DNA of 64,000 nt from Algoriphagus sp. AGSA1. Its GTDB lineage: Bacteria > Bacteroidota > Bacteroidia > Cytophagales > Cyclobacteriaceae. The notes below the pieces were generated by a model. That model saw only the letters and a list, made by a program, of their open reading frames with translations. It searched no databases and was not told where the DNA came from. Below, piece by piece: positions 54,351 to 63,051 of the stretch. A program made the translations under genes and the position numbers. Each line of letters opens with the position of its first letter. Positions within the stretch are counted from its first letter, which is position 1. The stretch spans positions 79,412-143,411 of the forward strand of contig NZ_JAJUWR010000017.1 in assembly GCF_021390545.1 (NCBI RefSeq), in the 5' to 3' direction.

Positions 54351-54389
54351 AATGGGATTTCCTATCAAAAGGGATGGGAATCCCATTTT
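54351..54389 (+). terminator. Terminator after the siderophore receptor
   Basis: AATGGGATT at 54351 pairs with AATCCCATT at 54379-54387, followed by a short T run (TTTTA). It sits 4 nt after the receptor stop. Confidence 0.65.
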
Positions 54390-54520
54390 ACCTTATAATG
54401 GGCTAAACGAAAGACTGGTCAATTAGTTCTAAACAGTGCCCCGCCCGATCCTCCATCTTTCCGCAGTGAATAAATAGGGTTTGGGAAAAAATGGCTGCCC
54501 GAATGGACTGCCATTGAAGT

Positions 54521-56362
54521 TTATTCCACCGTTACAGATTTAGCCAGATTCCTTGGCTGATCTACATTACAACCACGCAATACAGCGATATGGTAGGAAA
54601 GTAATTGGAGTGGGACCACTGCAACAAGTGGCGCAAAGGCCTCCTGGGTTTCTGGGATCTCGATTACATGATCTGCAATCGCTTTCACTTGGGTATCCCC
54701 CTCAGTTACTACAGCGATAACTTTGCCTTTTCTAGCCTTCACTTCCTGGATATTACTTACTACTTTCTCGTAGGAACTGTCCTTGGTGGCAATGAAGAAA
54801 ACCGGCATTTCCTCATCTATCAAGGCTATGGGGCCATGCTTCATTTCCGCTGCCGGATAACCTTCTGCATGAATGTAGGAAATTTCCTTAAGCTTCAGCG
54901 CACCTTCCAGCGCTACAGGAAAATTGTAGCCTCTACCCAGGTATAGGGCATTTCTAACATCCTTATATTCTTCCGCAATTAACTTTATGGTATCATTGGA
55001 TTTCAACGCTTTTTCTACTTTTCCCGGAATTGCTTCCAGTTCGTGTAGAAGCTGCACATATTTGCTTTCCGTCAAAGTACCTCTTTGGTATCCTAGCTTC
55101 AACGCCATCATAGCAAGGACTGAAATCTGGGCAGTAAAAGCTTTGGTAGAAGCCACGCCTATTTCAGGCCCTGCGTGGGTATAGGAACCAGCGTGAGTCG
55201 CTCTTGGAATGGATGACCCAACAACATTGCACACCCCGAAAATTGTAGCCCCTTTTGATTTGGCAAGCTCAATTGCGGCCAAAGTATCCGCAGTCTCACC
55301 TGATTGGGAAATTGCGATGATAAAGTCTTTTTCCCCTACTACCGGGTTTCTATACCGGAATTCTGAGGCATACTCTACCTCTACAGGTACGCGAGCAAAT
55401 TCTTCGAATAGATACTCGGCAACTAATCCAGCATGCCAGGAAGTACCACAAGCCGTGATGATAATCCTTTCCGCATTTTGGAATTTATTCATATAATCAC
55501 GCAAGCCTCCGAGCACCAATCTGCCAGATTTGGCGTCCAATCGCCCTCTCAGGCAGTCAGCGATAGATTTAGGCTGCTCATAAATCTCCTTCATCATAAA
55601 ATGGTCATATCCGCCTTTTTCTATGGCTTCCAATTCCATTTCCAACTGATTGATGTAAGGATTGGTCTCTACATTCTCAATTGTTTTGATCTGCAAACGG
55701 TTATTTCGTATTATGGCTATTTCGAAATCATCAAGATATACCACTTTGTTGGTGTATTCGATTATCGGAGTGGCATCAGAGGCCAGGTAATATTCATCTT
55801 GTCCTACTCCTATGACCAACGGGGACCCCTTTCGCGCGGCTATCAGCGTGTCGGGTTGTTCTTTATTGATTATGACTATGGCATAGGCCCCCACGACTTT
55901 GTGCAGGGCAAGCCTAAGTGCTTCTTCCAGACTGCAATGGTTGTTCAACTGAATGTCTTCAATAAATTTGATAAAGACTTCTGTGTCAGTATCGGACTGG
56001 AAGGTGTAACCTTTCTGTTGAAGATCCTTCTTCAGTACTTCATAGTTTTCTATGATCCCATTGTGGATCATCGCTATTTTTTCCGAAGATGAGCAGTGAG
56101 GGTGGGCGTTGACATCATTTGGCTCTCCATGGGTTGCCCATCGTGTATGACCTATCCCTGTGGTGGCTTTCAGATCAGATGAAGTCTCCAGATGTCTTTC
56201 CAATTCCGAGACTTTCCCCTTCTTTTTATAAATACTCAGCCCATTGCTGTCCAACAATGCCACACCGGCACTATCATAGCCCCGGTACTCTAACCTTCTA
56301 AGCCCTTTGATTATTATAGGCAAAGCTTCTTGCTGTCCTACATATGCTACGATTCCACACAT
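54521..56362 (-). CDS. glmS: Glutamine-fructose-6-phosphate aminotransferase
   Basis: A 613-residue enzyme. The N-terminal glutaminase domain starts MCGIVAYVGQQEALPIIIKG with nucleophile C2, and has GIGHTRWATHGEPNDVNAHP. Two SIS domains follow (ITACGTSWHAGLVAEYLFEE; LYLGRGYNFPVALEGALKLK) and the conserved end is VDQPRNLAKSVTVE. It makes glucosamine-6-phosphate for peptidoglycan, lipid A and amino sugars. No glmS ribozyme is visible, as expected outside Firmicutes. It is 122 nt downstream of the DUF4270 gene, behind a terminator. Confidence 0.97.
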   Translation of the reverse strand: MCGIVAYVGQQEALPIIIKGLRRLEYRGYDSAGVALLDSNGLSIYKKKGKVSELERHLETSSDLKATTGIGHTRWATHGEPNDVNAHPHCSSSEKIAMIHNGIIENYEVLKKDLQQKGYTFQSDTDTEVFIKFIEDIQLNNHCSLEEALRLALHKVVGAYAIVIINKEQPDTLIAARKGSPLVIGVGQDEYYLASDATPIIEYTNKVVYLDDFEIAIIRNNRLQIKTIENVETNPYINQLEMELEAIEKGGYDHFMMKEIYEQPKSIADCLRGRLDAKSGRLVLGGLRDYMNKFQNAERIIITACGTSWHAGLVAEYLFEEFARVPVEVEYASEFRYRNPVVGEKDFIIAISQSGETADTLAAIELAKSKGATIFGVCNVVGSSIPRATHAGSYTHAGPEIGVASTKAFTAQISVLAMMALKLGYQRGTLTESKYVQLLHELEAIPGKVEKALKSNDTIKLIAEEYKDVRNALYLGRGYNFPVALEGALKLKEISYIHAEGYPAAEMKHGPIALIDEEMPVFFIATKDSSYEKVVSNIQEVKARKGKVIAVVTEGDTQVKAIADHVIEIPETQEAFAPLVAVVPLQLLSYHIAVLRGCNVDQPRNLAKSVTVE

Positions 56363-56417
56363 AAATAAAAATTCTCAATGTTGATTTAAACTTCGGCAAA
56401 GAAACAGCTTTCATGCC

Positions 56418-56458
56418 AAAAAAAATAATCCACTTCCTGAAAATCAGAAAGTGGATTA
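56418..56458 (-). terminator. Rho-independent terminator after the DUF4270 gene
   Basis: On the minus strand TAATCCACTT pairs perfectly with AAGTGGATTA, and a run of eight T follows. It separates the DUF4270 gene from glmS. Confidence 0.85.
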
Positions 56459-56484
56459 GCATATCTTTTCCGAAACCACTTATG

Positions 56485-57870
56485 CTACCTTGATCTGGAG
56501 TAAATTACTTTTACCTTCACATTATTTTTATCAACAACCAATTGCCTCAGAGATCTTGAAATATCCGCGCCATATAATAACCAGTCTTTTCTGGTCAGCT
56601 GACCTCTATATATGGCATTGACATGTGAGGTAATCAGCTGGCCATAGGTTCTGATATCAGGATTGTATTGCAAAAGTGCAGTAGATCCCGAGGATCCTGT
56701 GACTGGAATATAATTTCCTTTGTCATCAAGGGCTACCTGAGGATATCCGTCGGCCTGCACACTCAGCCCAACTCCCGTACTGGAAAGTAGGATCTTATTG
56801 TCTGGATCAGCAAAATACATGGTAATATTTGCGGGTGTTTTTTTCGTAGATGCTTGTTCCTTCAGTTCACCGATTTCCAATACTATCTGGTTGAAGGTAA
56901 CGCCGACAAGTGTGTCCAAAAACGCATCAAAGGGGCTTGTGTCCAATTTGATGATCATTCCCAACCCTGATTTCATACCAACTTCCGGATCTAAGTCATA
57001 AGGTTTTTGAAACTCTGTGACTCCGGCTGTAGGGGTTCCGCTTCTGTCGCTTTTTACCCCGCTAAAGCTCCTGGATGAAGCCGTAGTGATATTGTAAGAT
57101 TTAGACACTGTATCTCCCTCATTGTGGTAATACACCTTGAGCGCTGTAGAGGTACCGACACCCACACCAATAGAGGTATTGTCTCCCTCTCTTGCTTTTA
57201 CAGCTATACCTGGAAAATAATCCCTAAAGGAGAAAAGGTCATTGAAGACAGTCCCTTCCTTCATCTTGCTAAATATTTCAGCTGCAAACTCTTCCTCCAC
57301 CTGGAATGTGGCCAGTGTATCAGTTTCTTCACCAAAAACTATTTCACCGGACGAAAACGGACTGGATTCATAGGACAGCTCATCGAAATTGTAATACAAG
57401 GTATCCAATATGGGCTCTGTCAACTTGTGAATGGAGTAATACTTTGGGGCATCCAGATTCACCCCGTCCACATTTAAGATGTCAAGGCTGAAGTGTACTG
57501 AGTCCAGTATAGCCTCAGCTTCCGGAAGGGCTGTCCCAGAGCTAATAAACATTCTGGAGTGACCGGTGGCGGAGGTCTTTCCAAAGAAAGCATCTTCCTC
57601 CTCCCCTACAATCAGTCTAGACTGATTGGTGGTATTAAAGGAATCCAATAAGATCACCTGGGCAGGAAGCTCAAACTCTTCGAAAACAACCCCAATCTGG
57701 TTGTTTCCGGGAGCTAGCTCTATGCCTACTGTGGCAGGGTCACTACAAGAACTGATAAAGAATAGAGCCACGATGGCCCAAAGAGCCGGCTTAACCGGCG
57801 AGATTCGTGTAAATATCGAATAGCTCTTCGTGAGCTTGTGCTTCTGATTCTGCTTCAATGCTGATGTCAA
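56485..57870 (-). CDS. DUF4270 lipoprotein
   Basis: A 461-residue protein with a hydrophobic signal ending in a lipobox (LWAIVALFFISSC, C42), unusual in having about 28 residues before the hydrophobic core. The mature part starts SDPATVGIELAPGNNQIGVV, the DUF4270 hallmark, followed by a long beta-rich body (FNTTNQSRLIVGEEEDAFFG). Function is unknown; the gene sits next to the starch-synthase-like gene in many Bacteroidota. The only start codon giving the signal peptide is ATG 57870, inside the upstream gene, making an 80-nt out-of-frame overlap. Confidence 0.85.
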   Translation of the reverse strand: MTSALKQNQKHKLTKSYSIFTRISPVKPALWAIVALFFISSCSDPATVGIELAPGNNQIGVVFEEFELPAQVILLDSFNTTNQSRLIVGEEEDAFFGKTSATGHSRMFISSGTALPEAEAILDSVHFSLDILNVDGVNLDAPKYYSIHKLTEPILDTLYYNFDELSYESSPFSSGEIVFGEETDTLATFQVEEEFAAEIFSKMKEGTVFNDLFSFRDYFPGIAVKAREGDNTSIGVGVGTSTALKVYYHNEGDTVSKSYNITTASSRSFSGVKSDRSGTPTAGVTEFQKPYDLDPEVGMKSGLGMIIKLDTSPFDAFLDTLVGVTFNQIVLEIGELKEQASTKKTPANITMYFADPDNKILLSSTGVGLSVQADGYPQVALDDKGNYIPVTGSSGSTALLQYNPDIRTYGQLITSHVNAIYRGQLTRKDWLLYGADISRSLRQLVVDKNNVKVKVIYSRSR

Positions 57871-58609
57871 ACTTCTTGTCTTTTGAGAAATCCTCGATTA
57901 GTTGGTTTAATTCTGCGGAAACTTCACCGCCTTTGACCACCAAGTCGGCGTACTCCATGCCCATCTTGATAAATCCTGTAAAATCTTTGCTCTTCAAAGG
58001 TGCTAAAATAGCGTCATCTATATCCACCATCTTAACCTTGTTTAACAAATCATCGCCAAAGGTATGGGAAAATCCGTTGTTATAGATCGCAAAAACAGAC
58101 TTAGTATCCTTAAATAAAGGCTCGCTTTTGTAAGTAGTCTTTAGATACATGGGAATAAGACTGGTCATCCAGTCGTTACAGTGCACTATATCCGGTGCCC
58201 AACCTAGTTTTTTCACGGTTTCGATCACTCCTTTGCAGAAGAATATAGCGCGCTCATCGTTGTCCTCGTAGAATTTCTGCTGCTTGTCATGAAATACATG
58301 CTTACGCTGGAAATAATCTTCATTGTCAATGAAATATACCTGAAGCTTTGCGTTCGGGATGGATGCTACTTTAATTACCAAAGGCTTCTCCTCTTCTCCT
58401 ACCGCGATATTTATTCCTGACAATCTCACTACCTCGTGAAGTCTGTTTTTTCGCTCGTTGATCAGGCCGAATCTAGGCACCAATATCCTGATCTCCATAC
58501 CACGCTCTTGCATGGCCTGAGGAAGGGATCTTAAGAAATTGGCGACTTCTGATGTTTGGAGAAAAGGGTTGATTTCACTGGCAACGTAGAGAATACGTAA
58601 TTTGGACAT
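57791..58609 (-). CDS. Stand-alone starch/glycogen synthase N-terminal domain protein
   Basis: A 272-residue protein matching only the N-terminal half of GT5 glycogen synthases: MSKLRILYVASEINPFLQTS, a VHCNDWMTSLIPMYLKTTYK block and FAIYNNGFSHTFGDDLLNKV. The C-terminal GT-B half with the catalytic glutamate is missing. The ADP-glucose motif KVGGL, expected after the PF/PL turn, reads QTSEV (18-22), so even the donor lysine is lost. It is unlikely to be a glycogen synthase. The gene is divergent from panC and overlaps the DUF4270 gene by 80 nt. The same arrangement occurs elsewhere in Bacteroidota, to my recollection, so this is an old derived form rather than a fresh truncation. Confidence 0.82.
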   Translation of the reverse strand: MSKLRILYVASEINPFLQTSEVANFLRSLPQAMQERGMEIRILVPRFGLINERKNRLHEVVRLSGINIAVGEEEKPLVIKVASIPNAKLQVYFIDNEDYFQRKHVFHDKQQKFYEDNDERAIFFCKGVIETVKKLGWAPDIVHCNDWMTSLIPMYLKTTYKSEPLFKDTKSVFAIYNNGFSHTFGDDLLNKVKMVDIDDAILAPLKSKDFTGFIKMGMEYADLVVKGGEVSAELNQLIEDFSKDKKFDISIEAESEAQAHEELFDIYTNLAG

Positions 58610-58678
58610 GCTTATTGGATTTTAAGTTGAAGGTGAAAAAACAACTGCGCAAAGATAATAAAAAAAGCCTAAAAAGCC

Positions 58679-58707
58679 TTGATTTCTTGAATATTAATAT
58701 ACATTTG
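58679..58707 (+). promoter_or_regulatory. Candidate promoter of panC-panD
   Basis: TTG at 58679-58681 and TACATTTG at 58700-58707 match the Bacteroidota -33 TTG and -7 TAnnTTTG pair with 18 nt between. The -7 box ends 30 nt before the GTG start of panC. Confidence 0.55.
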
Positions 58708-58737
58708 CCTCTATTTACCCATGCTAAACCCTCTCCT

Positions 58738-59586
58738 GTGCAAGTAGTCCATACTGGAGCCGATTGGAACAAATACTGGCTTGATTCACTCAAAAGCAAC
58801 AAAACTATAGGACTGGTGCCCACCATGGGCGCGCTTCATGACGGGCATCTCGACCTGGTCCGGCAAGCTAAATCAGATACTGATATAGTGGTCGTTTCGA
58901 TCTTTGTCAATCCTACGCAATTCAATAATCAGGAAGATTTTGACAATTATCCGATTACTATAAAGGAGGATTTGGCCAAACTGGAGCAAGAATCGGCTGA
59001 CTTTGTTTTTATTCCCAAAACAGAGACAATTTATCCCGAAAAACCCCTATTAAGCATAAATTTCGGAGAATTGGAGACAGTTTTGGAAGGTGCCTTCCGC
59101 CCAGGACACTTCAATGGGGTAGGACTTATCGTCTCCAAGCTTTTCAACAGCATCAAACCTCACGTGGCTTTTTTTGGCCAAAAAGACCTACAGCAGACCG
59201 GCATCATCAGAAGACTGGTAAGCGATCTATCCTTTGATATAAAACTGGTCATCGTGCCTACCCGCAGAGAAGAAGACGGGCTCGCCATGTCATCCAGAAA
59301 TGTACGCCTATCCACAGATGAGAGAAGCCAGTCCCTGATACTATTCGATAGCTTGACAAAAGCGAAAGAGGAACTATTAGCCGGCAAGTCTTGGTTTGAG
59401 GTGCAGGATCAAATCAAACGCGATTTTGAGGAAACACCGTTGGCAAGGCTGGAATATTTCGAACTGGTACACCCAGAAGTCTTTACATCTTATTCTGAGT
59501 TTGACATGGGTCAAAAATCATCGATCTGCGTGGCTGCTTATGTGGGAAAAACCAGATTAATAGATAACCTTCCAATAATTCCTTAA
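58738..59586 (+). CDS. panC: Pantoate-beta-alanine ligase (GTG start)
   Basis: A 282-residue enzyme with the signature KTIGLVPTMGALHDGHLDLV (HIGH-like site), SIFVNPTQFNNQEDFDNYP, PGHFNGVGLIVSKLFN, FFGQKDLQQTGIIRRLV and LAMSSRNVRLS. It joins pantoate and beta-alanine, the last step to pantothenate, in the cytoplasm. Start GTG 58738 gives VQVVHT, the usual N-terminus, and the normal length of about 280; a longer frame to TTG 58615 would add 41 unrelated residues and cover the promoter. panD follows 21 nt later. Confidence 0.94.
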   Translation: MQVVHTGADWNKYWLDSLKSNKTIGLVPTMGALHDGHLDLVRQAKSDTDIVVVSIFVNPTQFNNQEDFDNYPITIKEDLAKLEQESADFVFIPKTETIYPEKPLLSINFGELETVLEGAFRPGHFNGVGLIVSKLFNSIKPHVAFFGQKDLQQTGIIRRLVSDLSFDIKLVIVPTRREEDGLAMSSRNVRLSTDERSQSLILFDSLTKAKEELLAGKSWFEVQDQIKRDFEETPLARLEYFELVHPEVFTSYSEFDMGQKSSICVAAYVGKTRLIDNLPIIP

Positions 59587-59607
59587 TTTTGCGGCAAATT
59601 CAAAGCG

Positions 59608-59955
59608 ATGCAAATTCAGGTACTGAAATCCAAGATTCACCGGGTGAAGATTACCCAGGCAGAATTGCACTATGTAGGCTCTATCACCATCGATGAGGAT
59701 CTGATGGATGCGGCTAATCTTATAGCAAACGAAAAGGTGCAGGTGGTCAACGTCAACAATGGAGAACGTCTGGAAACCTATGTGATCACGGGAGAAAGAG
59801 GCTCTGGCCAAGTCTGCCTAAATGGCCCGGCAGCAAGAAAAGCCCAAGTAGGGGATGTGGTCATTATCATATCTTATGCAGGCATGGAACTCGAAGAAGC
59901 AAAAAAATTCAAACCCGTGTTGGTGTTTCCAGATGAGCAAAATAAACTCATCTGA
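59608..59955 (+). CDS. panD: Aspartate 1-decarboxylase
   Basis: A 115-residue proenzyme with the self-cleavage site G24-S25 in [20 protein letters not shown]; the serine becomes the pyruvoyl group. Other conserved blocks are [18 protein letters not shown] and [19 protein letters not shown]. It makes beta-alanine from aspartate for panC. Its stop overlaps the next gene's ATG by one base, so the three form one operon. Confidence 0.97.
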   Translation: MQIQVLKSKIHRVKITQAELHYVGSITIDEDLMDAANLIANEKVQVVNVNNGERLETYVITGERGSGQVCLNGPAARKAQVGDVVIIISYAGMELEEAKKFKPVLVFPDEQNKLI

Positions 59956-60959
59956 TGGGATCTACCTATTTCAAGCAATTTATCCAGGTTGTTATTTCTT
60001 TAGGAATTGCAATCTGGATTTTTTGGTTTTTATATCGGGACATTGAATTTGAAGCATTGATCACACAGACCAAAGCAAGTAATTGGTCATGGATTATGGG
60101 ATCCCTTATAATCTCTATGGTGGGTTTTTGGATCCGTAGCTGGAGATGGACCCTGCTGATCAGTTCCGATGAAGGTAAACAGGTAACTTCCGCCCGGGCA
60201 TATCATGCAGTCATGGTAGGATACCTCGTAAATATGCTGGTACCAAGAGCAGGGGAAGTAGCACGATGTGGAGTACTCAAAAGGACTAATGGGATTTCCA
60301 TAGGCCATTTGCTGGGGACGGTAATAGTAGAGCGGAGTATTGATCTCCTTTTTCTTATAGGGGTTATATTGTTAGCTTTTATAGTTGAGCATGAGCTGTT
60401 TGTCACATTGGCAAGTCAGTTGGTAGATTTTTCTTCCTTAGGTCGGAATTTACTTCCTAAACTTCCCTATTTAATAGCCTTTTTTGCGATCTTGATAATA
60501 GGCCTTTCGATCATTTTTAAAAGATTCAGAGATCATGGATTAGTAAATAAGATCCAGCATTTTTTCCGTGAAATACTTTCAGGTCTCAAGAGGCTAGGGC
60601 AACTCAATAACCAGCTTGGTTTCTGGTGGAGTTCTATTATGCTATGGGTTATTTACTTCCTTACCATGTACACTGTATCTCTGGGAATACCTAGCACTGC
60701 CAATTTGTCTTCTGGCGAAGTCCTTCTAGTCATGGTGATGGGAAGTATTGGCATGATTGCACCTGTTCAGGGAGGAATTGGAACCTTTCATGCCTTGGTG
60801 GCCTTTATTTTGATACAGTTGGGTATCTCGGAAATAGATGGAAAAATTTTCGCCGCAATTATCCACGGTACCCAGGTGATATTGGTTGTAGTGGCTGGTC
60901 TGATAAGCTGGATGATTGTATTGAAATTACCTTCATGGACTAAACCTGCAACCCGTTAA
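59955..60959 (+). CDS. Flippase-like/lysylphosphatidylglycerol synthase membrane-domain protein
   Basis: A 334-residue protein with seven to eight helices and the LPG_synthase_TM (UPF0104) motifs SWRWTLLI, VGYLVNMLVPRAGEVARCGV and GMIAPVQGGIGTFHALVAFI. Related domains move lipid-linked molecules across the inner membrane. The soluble synthase half of MprF is missing, so it is a flippase-like domain alone. Its start overlaps the panD stop, but a role in pantothenate synthesis is not implied. Confidence 0.87.
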   Translation: MGSTYFKQFIQVVISLGIAIWIFWFLYRDIEFEALITQTKASNWSWIMGSLIISMVGFWIRSWRWTLLISSDEGKQVTSARAYHAVMVGYLVNMLVPRAGEVARCGVLKRTNGISIGHLLGTVIVERSIDLLFLIGVILLAFIVEHELFVTLASQLVDFSSLGRNLLPKLPYLIAFFAILIIGLSIIFKRFRDHGLVNKIQHFFREILSGLKRLGQLNNQLGFWWSSIMLWVIYFLTMYTVSLGIPSTANLSSGEVLLVMVMGSIGMIAPVQGGIGTFHALVAFILIQLGISEIDGKIFAAIIHGTQVILVVVAGLISWMIVLKLPSWTKPATR

Positions 60960-60989
60960 TCCGTATTTACCCTTGCAAATTATAAACTT

Positions 60990-61676
60990 ATGATCATACT
61001 AATTGTAGTCGTTTTTGCCATCGCAGGTTTCGTGGTGAGCAATAAACTGAAAAGCAAATTCAAGAGATATTCTCAAACTCCTTTACAGGCTAATCTCTCA
61101 GGTGCTGAGATCGCCAAGCTAATGCTTGCTGATAACAACATCACAGATGTACAAGTGTTGTCTGTAGAAGGACAGCTTACGGACCATTACAATCCGGCCA
61201 ACAAGACAGTAAACCTGAGCCCAGATGTATATTATGGGAGAAATGCCGCTGCTGCTGCCGTTGCTTCCCACGAATGCGGACATGCGGTACAGCACGCTAC
61301 TTCTTATGCCTGGCTGAACCTAAGATCGACTCTTGTCCCATTGCAAAACAGTGCCGGAAAGATCCTCAACATAGTCTTGATCGCATCTCTTTTAGGTAGC
61401 TTTCTTATACAAATGCCATATGAAATCATCGGTTTTATTGTAGTTGGTGCTTACAGTATTATCACCCTCTTTTCTTTGGTCACTTTACCTGTGGAATTTG
61501 ATGCGAGCAACAGAGCGCTCGCCTGGGTCAAAACCAGAAACATCGTAACTCCAGATGAATATGCAATGTCCAAAGATGCGCTGAAGTGGGCAGCAATGAC
61601 TTATGTAGTAGCCGCACTGGCCGCACTCACTACTTTGGCCTACTATATTATGGTGTTCTTTGGGGGGCGCGATTGA
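60990..61676 (+). CDS. Membrane zinc metallopeptidase (YugP-like)
   Basis: A 228-residue protein with an N-terminal anchor (MIILIVVVFAIAGFVVSN), the HExxH site in VASHECGHAVQHATSY (H94, E95, H98), the third-ligand region LPVEFDASNRALAWVK, and two further helix stretches (ILNIVLIASLLGSFLI; YEIIGFIVVGAYSIITLFSL). This is the Zn_peptidase_2 family. Substrates are not known. It follows the flippase-like gene after 30 nt and is closed by a strong terminator. Confidence 0.9.
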   Translation: MIILIVVVFAIAGFVVSNKLKSKFKRYSQTPLQANLSGAEIAKLMLADNNITDVQVLSVEGQLTDHYNPANKTVNLSPDVYYGRNAAAAAVASHECGHAVQHATSYAWLNLRSTLVPLQNSAGKILNIVLIASLLGSFLIQMPYEIIGFIVVGAYSIITLFSLVTLPVEFDASNRALAWVKTRNIVTPDEYAMSKDALKWAAMTYVVAALAALTTLAYYIMVFFGGRD

Positions 61677-61698
61677 TACAGGTCAAATAATGTTTTTG

Positions 61699-61732
61699 GA
61701 AGAGGGGCAAGCGTTGCCCCTCTTCTTTTTTT
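61699..61732 (+). terminator. Rho-independent terminator after the zinc peptidase gene
   Basis: A perfect 12-bp stem (GAAGAGGGGCAA, loop GCG, TTGCCCCTCTTC) is followed by seven T. Confidence 0.92.
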
Positions 61733-61774
61733 GCCATATATTCCAAGCAGATAGCTAAACCCAAAGAGAATATT

Positions 61775-62917
61775 ATGCAATTTGAACTTACAGAAGAGCA
61801 GCGCGCAGTACAGGAGGCAGCAAGAGATTTTGCGAAAAACGAACTCCTTCCAGAAGTAATACAGCGGGATATTGAGTGTAGATTTCCGATGGAGGAAATC
61901 AAAAAAATGGGAGAGCTGGGTTTCATGGGGATGATGGTGGACCCCAAATATGGTGGAGGCGGTATGGATTCTCTTTCCTATGTCCTGGCAATGGAGGAAC
62001 TGTCCAAAATAGATGCTTCTGCCTCGGTAGTGATGTCTGTGAACAACTCGCTGGTATGCTGGGGAATGGAAAAGTACGCTTCGGAAGCCCAGAAAGAGAC
62101 GTATCTGAAACCCCTCGCTTCCGGGCAAAAGCTAGGTGCATTTGCCCTTTCAGAGCCCGAAGCCGGTTCAGATGCCACCTCTCAGAAAACCGAGGCTTAC
62201 TTAAATGGGGACCATTATGTGCTGAATGGCACCAAAAACTGGATCACCAATGGTTCAAAAGCTGATACCTATTTGGTTTTTGCCCAGACTGACCATAGCA
62301 AAGCCCATAAAGGAATCTCCGTTTTTATTGTTGAGAAAGGCTGGGAAGGATTTACACCCGGCCACAAAGAGGATAAACTAGGCATCAGAGCATCAGATAC
62401 TACTTCCCTGATGTTTACGGATGTGAAAGTTCCTGTAGAAAATCTCATTGGAGAAGAGGGCATTGGTTTTAAATATGCCATGGAGACGCTAAATGGTGGT
62501 AGAATAGGAATTGCCGCCCAGGCATTGGGAATAGCGGCAGGGGCTTATGATTTTGCACTGGCTTATTCCCAAGAGCGTAAGACTTTTGGCAAACCAATCA
62601 GTCAGCATCAGGCAATTCAATTCAAGTTGGCCGACATGGCTACCAGCATAGAGGCGGCCAGGCTTTTGGTGTACAAGGCCGCCTGGCTCAAGGATCAGGG
62701 TGAGGATTATTCACAGGCATCCGCTATGGCAAAGCTTTATGCATCCCAGGTGGCTATGGATGTAAGCATTGAGGCTGTTCAGATTCATGGGGGCTATGGA
62801 TATGTAAGAGAATACCATGTCGAGCGCCTAATGAGAGATGCGAAGATCACCCAGATCTATGAGGGCACTTCCGAGATTCAAAAAATAGTCATATCCAGGG
62901 GACTTCTCAGACAGTAA
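61775..62917 (+). CDS. Acyl-CoA dehydrogenase
   Basis: A 380-residue flavoenzyme of the short/branched-chain acyl-CoA dehydrogenase type. FAD and substrate blocks are FALSEPEAGSDATSQKTEAY, NWITNGSKADTYLVFAQT, RIGIAAQALGIAAGAYDFAL and QIHGGYGYVREYHVERLMRD. The catalytic base is E363 in ITQIYEGTSEIQKIVISR. It removes two hydrogens from an acyl-CoA and passes electrons to ETF. It is a single gene between two terminators. Chain-length preference is unknown. Confidence 0.95.
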   Translation: MQFELTEEQRAVQEAARDFAKNELLPEVIQRDIECRFPMEEIKKMGELGFMGMMVDPKYGGGGMDSLSYVLAMEELSKIDASASVVMSVNNSLVCWGMEKYASEAQKETYLKPLASGQKLGAFALSEPEAGSDATSQKTEAYLNGDHYVLNGTKNWITNGSKADTYLVFAQTDHSKAHKGISVFIVEKGWEGFTPGHKEDKLGIRASDTTSLMFTDVKVPVENLIGEEGIGFKYAMETLNGGRIGIAAQALGIAAGAYDFALAYSQERKTFGKPISQHQAIQFKLADMATSIEAARLLVYKAAWLKDQGEDYSQASAMAKLYASQVAMDVSIEAVQIHGGYGYVREYHVERLMRDAKITQIYEGTSEIQKIVISRGLLRQ

Positions 62918-62932
62918 TTTGGTCAAAAGGGA

Positions 62933-62965
62933 AGGGTATAATTAGATAAAATTGTACCCTTTTTT
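62933..62965 (+). terminator. Terminator after the acyl-CoA dehydrogenase gene
   Basis: AGGGTATAATT pairs with AATTGTACCCT (10 of 11, one G-U) and is followed by TTTTT. Confidence 0.75.
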
Positions 62966-63017
62966 ATTTTTTTCACACCACTTATAGAAAATCCATGATT
63001 TCTTGTAAGAAAAATCC

Positions 63018-63025
63018 TATTTTTG
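63018..63025 (+). promoter_or_regulatory. Candidate -7 element (TATTTTTG) of the AraC-type gene
   Basis: TATTTTTG fits TAnnTTTG and lies 26 nt before the start codon. A TTG at the right -33 distance is not evident. Confidence 0.35.
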
Positions 63026-63051
63026 GAATTATCTTTTTTTGCTAATTATTC

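Noticed and set aside
58615..58737. N-terminal extension of PanC from TTG 58615
   Set aside because: It covers the likely promoter, and GTG 58738 gives the normal PanC start and length.
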